Below the pieces are notes generated by a model that did no database searches, was not told where the DNA came from, and was given only the letters and a program-made list of their open reading frames with translations. From positions 1-7,654 of the forward strand of contig CAMAYA010000055.1 of assembly GCA_945862275.1 (NCBI GenBank): DNA of 7,654 nucleotides, in the 5' to 3' direction. A program made the position numbers and the translations under genes. The stretch's first letter is position 1. Each line of letters begins with the position of its first letter. The stretch comes from Legionella genomosp. 1. Its GTDB lineage: Bacteria; Pseudomonadota; Gammaproteobacteria; Legionellales; Legionellaceae. Of the stretch, positions 1 to 4,173 are shown one piece after another.

Positions 1-280
1 ACTGGGCTACCCTTTCCCGTACCTATTTGATGAAACACAAGAAGTCGCCATCGCTTACCAAGCAAAGTGCACACCTGATTTTTTTGTGTTTGATAAAGAA
101 AATCGTCTGGTATACCGTGGTCAACTTGATAATTCACGCCTAGGAAACAACATCAAGATAAGCGGAAAATCGATCCGCATGGCATTGGATAGCTTGCTGG
201 CTAATGAACCCGTTGATTCTGAGAATCAAAAACCCAGTTTGGGCTGCAATATTAAATGGAACATTAAAAACGCGGGGTAA
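1..280 (+). CDS. Thioredoxin/peroxiredoxin-like protein, C-terminal part
   Basis: This is the 3' end of a gene that begins before the window; the first whole codon is at base 2 and the stop is TAA at 278-280, leaving 92 codons. The visible part matches the C-terminal half of small AhpC/TSA-type thioredoxin-fold proteins: a YPFPYLFDE segment, then CTPDFFVFD (the cis-Pro strand region, T-P), then a strand and turn with VYRGQLDNSR, and the terminal KPSLGCNIKW motif that I associate with this subfamily. The active-site cysteine region lies upstream and cannot be checked, so whether it acts as a peroxidase or a thiol oxidoreductase is open. It is convergent with rplI; the hairpin at 288-307 lies between them. 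The family call is firm; the substrate is unknown. Confidence 0.85.
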   Translation, partial: LGYPFPYLFDETQEVAIAYQAKCTPDFFVFDKENRLVYRGQLDNSRLGNNIKISGKSIRMALDSLLANEPVDSENQKPSLGCNIKWNIKNAG

Positions 281-287
281 TACTAAA

Positions 288-307
288 TGCTGGGCCAAGG
301 CCCAGCA
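288..307. terminator. GC-rich hairpin between convergent genes, probable bidirectional terminator
   Basis: A perfect 9-bp inverted repeat (T-GCTGGGCC / GGCCCAGC-A around a central AA) lies in the 40-bp gap between the stop of the thioredoxin-like gene (280) and the stop of rplI (321, minus strand). Its position suggests it ends transcription from both sides. The flanks are only modestly T-rich: on the minus strand the stem is followed by ATTTAGTATTA, and on the plus strand no U-tract is evident. It is therefore not a textbook intrinsic terminator and may act mainly for rplI, or as a 3'-end stabiliser. Confidence 0.55.
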
Positions 308-320
308 GCAACAATTGAGC

Positions 321-770
321 TTATTTACTTCCAACAATCTCAACGCACAAATGAGCAATCACGTCGCTGTGTACATGAATGTCAACTGTAAATTGTCCCA
401 CTGAATGAAGCGGACCATCTGGCATGACAATTTCGCGCTTGTTGATTTCAATTGATTTAGCCATCAATGCATCTTTGATTTCGTTTGGTCCAACAGAACC
501 ATATAACTTGCCTTCATCACTTGCTTGCGCTGCAATGACAACAGTCACATCATTCAGCTTGGCCGCACGTTGTTCTGCAGAGGCAAACAATTGAAGTGCC
601 TTTTTCTCAAGCTCTGAACGACGCTCTTCGAAGCGTTCTACATTTGTTTCCGTCGCAAAAACAGCCTTGTTTTGTGGAATCAGGAAGTTACGGCCATATC
701 CTGGTTTGACATTCACCTTGTCGCCTAAATTACCTAGGTTTTTTACTTTTTCCAATAAAATAACTTGCAT
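321..770 (-). CDS. rplI: 50S ribosomal protein L9
   Basis: Encodes 149 residues, the normal length for bacterial L9, which binds 23S rRNA near the base of the L1 stalk and helps maintain reading frame. The N-terminal domain begins MQVILLEKVKNLG and carries the L9 signature GDKVNVKPGYGRNFLIPQ (about residues 16-33). A long charged connecting helix follows (about 41-75), and then the C-terminal domain with GKLYGSVGPNEI (about 87-98). The start is supported by a GAGGGG-type ribosome binding site about 8 nt upstream and by the conserved N terminus. It is the last gene of the minus-strand operon, 12 bp after the membrane protein gene, and is followed by the hairpin at 288-307. Nothing unusual is seen in the protein. 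Confidence 0.97.
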   Translation of the reverse strand: MQVILLEKVKNLGNLGDKVNVKPGYGRNFLIPQNKAVFATETNVERFEERRSELEKKALQLFASAEQRAAKLNDVTVVIAAQASDEGKLYGSVGPNEIKDALMAKSIEINKREIVMPDGPLHSVGQFTVDIHVHSDVIAHLCVEIVGSK

Positions 771-782
771 TTTACTAACCCC

Positions 783-1697
783 TCATGTTGTTTTACCCGC
801 GCTTGCAGGCAGGTATAACCTCAAATTAAATAAACTATCCAATGATCCTAATATGACGTAAACGGGTATCATGACAACAGGCACCAACAGTATCGGTGTG
901 ACCAATAAAAGCTTCGCTCCCCTGATATTTTTCTTACCCAAAGCATGCGCACTCACACTCAAGCCTGCCAGCAGAAAATAAAAAATAAAGAGGGGCAGTA
1001 AATTCATCGCAATCACCTTGTTTTGGCTCACTGCAATAAATACAATTATCATCATCAAAAGCCCGGTTTTATTGCTTCGCAACCCATGCATTTCCTGCTT
1101 AAACCCGCCAGGATAATACAATTGCGATTGCACCGAACGCGCCAAAGCCATGGGTAAAGTTGCTGCAAACACGACACCGACCAGCTGCAAGCCAAACAAA
1201 TAATTAGCTAGTACTGGTTGACTGAAACCACTCGTGTCATTTACAAACCGAGAGAACGCGTCTGGATGCGCCTCACGAATGACCGATGACACATACTGGA
1301 ATTGAGCCGAAACCAAATCAGGCATCAATGTTTGCAATAAAATAACGCAAAATGCTGACAGTAGACAGAAAAAACCCGCCACCGATAGCCAGCTCGCCAT
1401 CCTCCCCAATACGCAGGTTGCCAAATAGCAGGGCAAAAAGGTTAGCAGGGTGTTGATGATAGCGACCAATGTAGGCGTGTAAGCCAACGAGCGCGCAAAG
1501 TAGGCTGTCATCACAGGCATCAGCAACAACGCCCCTTCGCGCCAGCCTTTCCTCAATGTCACCAGTGCTATGATAGACAGAGACAACCAGGTGGTATAAG
1601 GCATCAATGCGAAAAGAACCGCTAAAACAAAGGTATAGCGATTATTTTCTAGAATGCGTATAGCCTGTTGATGAATGAAGCCGTTCACGTGAATCAT
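783..1697 (-). CDS. Integral membrane protein between rpsR and rplI (DUF2232/YybS-like by position)
   Basis: Encodes 304 residues and is strongly hydrophobic, with about eight likely membrane segments near residues 22-47, 55-71, 75-97, 104-126, 165-186, 211-224, 229-253 and 261-285. A soluble loop at about 127-160 contains an acidic and aromatic stretch (FVNDTSGF). No catalytic motif is visible. Many gammaproteobacteria outside the enterics carry a membrane protein in this slot of the S6/S18/L9 operon, and those are often assigned to DUF2232; I assign it by position and topology, not by a confident sequence motif. Its ATG lies 2 bp after the rpsR stop with no clear Shine-Dalgarno, which suggests translational coupling to rpsR. 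A small-molecule transport or envelope role is possible, but the function is unknown. Confidence 0.8.
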   Translation of the reverse strand: MIHVNGFIHQQAIRILENNRYTFVLAVLFALMPYTTWLSLSIIALVTLRKGWREGALLLMPVMTAYFARSLAYTPTLVAIINTLLTFLPCYLATCVLGRMASWLSVAGFFCLLSAFCVILLQTLMPDLVSAQFQYVSSVIREAHPDAFSRFVNDTSGFSQPVLANYLFGLQLVGVVFAATLPMALARSVQSQLYYPGGFKQEMHGLRSNKTGLLMMIIVFIAVSQNKVIAMNLLPLFIFYFLLAGLSVSAHALGKKNIRGAKLLLVTPILLVPVVMIPVYVILGSLDSLFNLRLYLPASAGKTT

Positions 1698-1699
1698 GG

Positions 1700-1924
1700 T
1701 TATCTATGGCTATCACAATATGGCAGCAATCCTAAAAATCGGGCTTGCTTAATGGCTTTAGAAACACGCCGCTGAAAACGTGCTTGAATGCCCGTAATGC
1801 GACATGGCACGATTTTACCTGTCTCGCTGATATAATTCTTAAGGAAGTTGACATCTTTATAGTCAATTTCACTGGCGCCTTCGGTAAAACGGCACATTTT
1901 TTTACGTCGAAAATAAGTAGACAT
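1700..1924 (-). CDS. rpsR: 30S ribosomal protein S18
   Basis: Encodes 74 residues, the normal length for S18, which forms a heterodimer with S6 on the 30S platform. The core is unmistakable: IDYKDVNFLKNYISETGKIV followed by RITG, then a basic QRRVSKAIKQARFLGLLPY helix and the terminal aromatic stretch. It has three cysteines (residues 11, 41, 69), one replacing the serine commonly seen just before RITG; this is a minor variation. The start is supported by AAGGGG about 7 nt upstream. It lies 11 bp downstream of rpsF and is co-transcribed with it. There is no priB gene between rpsF and rpsR, unlike the enteric arrangement. Confidence 0.97.
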   Translation of the reverse strand: MSTYFRRKKMCRFTEGASEIDYKDVNFLKNYISETGKIVPCRITGIQARFQRRVSKAIKQARFLGLLPYCDSHR

Positions 1925-1935
1925 GATTTTTCCCC

Positions 1936-2274
1936 TTAGGCTACGCGAACTTCTTTTTCTTTTTTCATCATGATCGATTCAATGGTAATCGCTTCTTTTT
2001 GATTAAGAATTAAGTTTCGGATGATCGCATCATTGAATTTAAAGGCTGTTTTCAATTCATCAAGCGCGACTTGATTGCACTCAATATTCAATAAAATATA
2101 ATGTGCTTTATGGATGTCATTGATAGGGTAAGACAAGGGTCTGCGTCCCCAATCTTCTTTCCGATGGATTAAACCCTCGTGTTTGGTGATGATGCCCTCG
2201 TAACGCTCGACCATAGCAGGCACTTGCTCGCTCTGATCAGGGTGTACAAGAAACACAATTTCATAATGTCTCAT
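1936..2274 (-). CDS. rpsF: 30S ribosomal protein S6
   Basis: Encodes 112 residues. It starts MRHYEIVFLVHPDQSEQVP, the standard S6 beginning, and contains the conserved GLIHRKEDWGRRPLSYPI segment (about residues 34-51) and FKFNDAIIRNLIL (about 78-90), where the alpha/beta ferredoxin-like fold pairs with S18. The C-terminal tail is short and lysine/glutamate-rich, without the long acidic extension of enteric S6. The start is supported by AAGGAG 5-6 nt upstream. It is the first gene of the rpsF-rpsR-membrane protein-rplI operon, with a structured leader upstream (see the hairpin at 2320-2357). It is divergent from the csrA-like gene. Confidence 0.97.
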   Translation of the reverse strand: MRHYEIVFLVHPDQSEQVPAMVERYEGIITKHEGLIHRKEDWGRRPLSYPINDIHKAHYILLNIECNQVALDELKTAFKFNDAIIRNLILNQKEAITIESIMMKKEKEVRVA

Positions 2275-2319
2275 GATTTCTCCTTGTGGATTAAAGCCTT
2301 CTCAAGTTTTGTCTCAAGT

Positions 2320-2357
2320 AAGGCAAGGTTTACGAATGGTCCCGTAAAAACTGCCTT
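2320..2357 (-). promoter_or_regulatory. Inverted repeat in the rpsF leader, possible translational/attenuation control
   Basis: Read on the minus strand, AAGGCA (2357-2352) pairs with TGCCTT (2325-2320). Inside it, TTTACG (2348-2343 complement) pairs with CGTAAA (2334-2329). One G-T pair and two mismatches separate the two 6-bp stems, and an 8-nt loop caps the structure. It lies 46 bp upstream of the rpsF start. S6-S18 operons in many bacteria are autoregulated by the S6:S18 complex binding a leader motif with a bulged CCG. I do not see CCG on this strand here, so identity with that motif is not supported. A role in regulation is inference from position and pairing. Confidence 0.45.
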
Positions 2358-2363
2358 ATAATA
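2355..2363 (-). promoter_or_regulatory. Possible -10 element for the rpsF operon
   Basis: On the minus strand this reads GTATTATAAG, containing TATTAT and TATAAG, both close to the sigma-70 -10 consensus; on the plus strand the same bases give a perfect TATAAT at 2357-2362. No good -35 is found at 16-18 bp on either strand. A start just downstream would clip the 5' arm of the leader inverted repeat, so either the true start is further upstream or the repeat acts as DNA. Weak call. Confidence 0.3.
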
Positions 2364-2447
2364 CCCGACTTCCATCAATAAAGGAAAACAATTTTCAAGC
2401 CGTTTGAATCAAAGGTATTCATTCGTACTTTGCCTTTCTTAAAAAGG

Positions 2448-2477
2448 TTGTATTTTTATTTAATGATATGTTATAAC
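2448..2477 (+). promoter_or_regulatory. Probable sigma-70-like promoter of the csrA-like gene
   Basis: A possible -35 TTGTAT (2448-2453) is followed after 18 bp by TATAAC (2472-2477), five of six bases of the -10 consensus. The surroundings are very AT-rich. A start near 2484 would give a short leader carrying AAGG (2493-2496), 6 nt before the ATG at 2503. The -35 is poor (only TTG matches). Confidence 0.4.
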
Positions 2478-2502
2478 TTGTTAAAAAATAACAAGGTTTT
2501 CT

Positions 2503-2700
2503 ATGAATATCATGACCGTTTCTTTTGAAGAGCCCATTGTTTTATCCGTTGCGGGAGAGCAAGTCAATATTGTGGTTTTTAAAACGCAAGAGCACGGAAA
2601 CGTGAAGTTTGGGATTGAGGCACCTAGATCTGTAAACGTCCATAGAGAAGAGATCTATTACGCAATCAAGCAAAAAAATGAACAAGCACTCCGCGAGTAA
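2503..2700 (+). CDS. csrA: Divergent CsrA/RsmA-family RNA-binding protein
   Basis: Encodes 65 residues. CsrA is a dimeric post-transcriptional regulator that binds GGA-containing loops, often over ribosome binding sites. The C-terminal half is diagnostic: FGIEAPRSVNVHREEIYYAI (residues 36-55) matches the typical GVNAPKEVSVHREEIY, including the valines, His47 and Arg48 that correspond to V40, V42, H43 and R44 of E. coli CsrA. The first strand differs: MNIMTVSFEE replaces MLILTRRVGE, so both arginines (R6, R7) and L4 are lost. The middle is about four residues longer than in E. coli. It is probably a specialised paralogue, with altered RNA specificity or a dominant-negative partner role; the housekeeping CsrA should be elsewhere. 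The start is set by AAGG 6 nt upstream. It heads a plus-strand cluster with a small ORF and a CvfB-like gene. Confidence 0.85.
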   Translation: MNIMTVSFEEPIVLSVAGEQVNIVVFKTQEHGNVKFGIEAPRSVNVHREEIYYAIKQKNEQALRE

Positions 2701-2711
2701 TGGAAGTTGCT

Positions 2712-2849
2712 ATGAATCAATCGATTAGTGCAAAACACCACAAGAACAAGTCCAAAAATTGGTATGACATTGAGATCGCCAATGTCGTACGGCAACTGGA
2801 TGTTAACCCATCAATTCCCTTCTCTCAAAAGCCTAAGTCCTACTCTTAA
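2712..2849 (+). CDS. Small basic hypothetical protein
   Basis: A 45-codon ORF starting MNQSISAKHHKNKSKNWYD. I chose the ATG at 2712 because GGAAG (2702-2706) lies 5 nt upstream. An in-frame ATG at 2700 overlaps the csrA-like stop (TAATG) and would give 49 residues by termination-reinitiation. The N-terminal third is lysine/histidine-rich (KHHKNKSK), and the rest has a short amphipathic stretch (IEIANVVRQLDV) and a proline/serine-rich end. I do not recognise it. Its tight placement between two RNA-binding proteins, 21 bp before the cvfB-like start, suggests co-translation with them; the basic N terminus would suit nucleic-acid contact, but that is inference. Confidence 0.6.
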   Translation: MNQSISAKHHKNKSKNWYDIEIANVVRQLDVNPSIPFSQKPKSYS

Positions 2850-2870
2850 TTTATATACGAGGGTGATTTA

Positions 2871-3746
2871 ATGGTAAGCTCAGCAATTGTTAAAAACGAG
2901 AGTACTCAAATGATTCAAATAGGTCAATTTAACAAGTTAATGGTTATAAAAGAGGTAGCCTTTGGTGTTTATTTGGATGGTCACGATTGGGGTGATATTT
3001 TATTACCCAATAAAGTCGTGCCAAAAGGCACAAAGCTGAATGACATGGTAGATGTATTTATCTATTTCGATTCGGAGGATAAGATCATTGCCACCACATT
3101 GCAGCCTCGTGTCCAATTAGGCCATTGTGCATTTTTGAAGGCGATTGATGTCAATCGTGTCGGTGCTTTCCTTGATTGGGGTTTAGATAAAGACCTGCTG
3201 GTGCCAAAGCCTGAGCAAAAGCGTCCGATGGAAAAAGACAAATCCTATATTGTTTATGTGAAGCAAGACAATGAGGGGCGTATTGTTGCCAGCTCTAAGC
3301 TCGATTATTTCCTAGACAAATCACCCGCTGACTATCAACAAGGGGATGAGGTGAATCTGTTGCTAGCTGAAACCACCGAGCTCGGAAATAAAGTCATTAT
3401 CAATGATAGTCACTGGGGCTTGATACACACTAACGAAATTTTTCAGACGTTGAGTTATGGAAAAAGAATCAGAGGATATATCCAAACAGTAAGAGAAGAT
3501 GGCAAAATTGATGTTGTTTTAAGAAAGTCAGGACAAGAAAACATCCGCAGCTTATCACAACGTATAATGACCGCGTTAGATAAAGCGGGAGGTTTCTTAC
3601 CGTTGCATGATAAAAGTTCATCGATTGATATCCAGCGCGCCTTCAGTGAGAGTAAAAAAAGTTTTAAAAGTGCGATTGGCCAACTCTACAAACGAGGGGA
3701 GATAAATATTGAAGCAAATGGAATTCGTTTGAAAGTGCTTATTTAG
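2871..3746 (+). CDS. cvfB: CvfB/YitL-family RNA-binding protein with S1-like domains
   Basis: Encodes 291 residues. The CvfB family consists of RNA-binding proteins with three S1-like OB folds and a C-terminal winged helix. Visible here: a first domain with IGQFNKLMVIKEVAFGVYLDG and a DILLP turn (about residues 16-75); a second with FLKAIDVNRVGAFLDWGLDKDLLVP (about 84-140); a third with NLLLAETTELGNKVIIN and GLIHTNEIF (about 148-216, ending DVVLRKSG); and a terminal helical region, AFSESKKSFKSAIGQLYKRG with an IRLKV wing (about 225-291). The start at 2871 has GAGGGTGA 4 nt upstream; the family's usual start matches Met14 (2910), so a 13-residue N-terminal extension is possible but may be an artefact. 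It probably shares an operon with the csrA-like gene. In Firmicutes CvfB affects virulence gene expression; the role here is unknown. Confidence 0.88.
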   Translation: MVSSAIVKNESTQMIQIGQFNKLMVIKEVAFGVYLDGHDWGDILLPNKVVPKGTKLNDMVDVFIYFDSEDKIIATTLQPRVQLGHCAFLKAIDVNRVGAFLDWGLDKDLLVPKPEQKRPMEKDKSYIVYVKQDNEGRIVASSKLDYFLDKSPADYQQGDEVNLLLAETTELGNKVIINDSHWGLIHTNEIFQTLSYGKRIRGYIQTVREDGKIDVVLRKSGQENIRSLSQRIMTALDKAGGFLPLHDKSSSIDIQRAFSESKKSFKSAIGQLYKRGEINIEANGIRLKVLI

Positions 3747-3755
3747 AGACTGTTA

Positions 3756-3776
3756 GAGAGGAGAAAGCCTCCTCTC
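3756..3776 (+). terminator. Perfect 8-bp hairpin after the cvfB-like gene
   Basis: GAGAGGAG and CTCCTCTC form a perfect stem around a 5-nt loop (AAAGC), starting 10 bp after the cvfB-like stop. No U-run follows directly; a T-rich stretch (CTTTTCTTT) begins about 10 nt later. It could be a weak or Rho-assisted terminator, or a 3' stabiliser. It also buries a GGAG element, so a role at the start of the following ORF cannot be excluded. Confidence 0.5.
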
Positions 3777-3795
3777 AAAGGGCTCACTTTTCTTT

Positions 3796-4095
3796 ATGCT
3801 TGCCTATGATCCTTCAAAAATGACCGTCTTAGATGAAGATCGCGCGTTTGTAACATCAACGCAAGTGTTTACGCTTCATACGTTTGAAGATGACCAACGT
3901 TACTATGTCGAAAACACCCAAACTGGGATCACAAATTTCATACATGAATCCGTTCCTTTGCAGTTCGACGATTACAGCGGGACAAATGCAAGCCCATCTC
4001 ATTATGGCCCAGTTATCTTGAGGGTGATTTTACGCAGTGAAGTATTGCTGTCACGCGTTAAACACCTGATGACTGGGGGGCTGTTCACATCCTGA
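3796..4095 (+). CDS. Hypothetical protein, 99 residues
   Basis: An ORF of 99 codons that I do not recognise. The first two thirds look like genuine soluble protein, rich in acidic and aromatic residues (for example TFEDDQRYYVENTQTG and FDDYSG). The last third is more basic and hydrophobic (PVILRVILRSEVLLSRVKHLM). The start is poorly supported: the only Shine-Dalgarno-like element, AAAGGG (3777-3782), is 13 nt away, and the in-frame ATG at 3820 has none. A run of six G's lies near the 3' end (4075-4080). It sits between the cvfB-like terminator-type hairpin and the promoter-like sequence of the next gene. It could be a real small gene, a remnant or a spurious ORF; no function is proposed. Confidence 0.45.
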   Translation: MLAYDPSKMTVLDEDRAFVTSTQVFTLHTFEDDQRYYVENTQTGITNFIHESVPLQFDDYSGTNASPSHYGPVILRVILRSEVLLSRVKHLMTGGLFTS

Positions 4096-4108
4096 GGTAA
4101 ATAGTGCT

Positions 4109-4136
4109 TTGCCTTTGCTCTCGTTTAACGTATATA
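4109..4136 (+). promoter_or_regulatory. Probable sigma-70-like promoter of the 627-residue ORF
   Basis: TTGCCT (4109-4114) and TATATA (4131-4136) are separated by 16 bp in the 78-bp gap before the large ORF. Transcription would begin near 4143, giving a leader of about 30 nt with AGAGGA (4161-4166) as ribosome binding site. The match is moderate. It suggests the large gene is an independent transcription unit. Confidence 0.4.
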
Positions 4137-4173
4137 GGGTGCCTTATTAAACGATCTTTTAGAGGATGACAAT

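Noticed and set aside
140..404. Minus- and plus-strand ORFs of 66-72 codons across the convergent intergenic region and the rplI end
   Set aside because: They run through the terminator hairpin and the conserved frames of the thioredoxin-like gene and rplI; they are shadow frames.
2320..2357. Identification of the leader hairpin as the known S6:S18 complex-binding motif
   Set aside because: That motif is defined by a CCG in a bulge between a stem and a hairpin; no CCG is present on the minus strand in this leader.
2357..2362. Perfect TATAAT on the plus strand as a distal csrA promoter
   Set aside because: No -35-like hexamer lies 16-18 bp upstream, and a closer pair at 2448-2477 fits the gene better.
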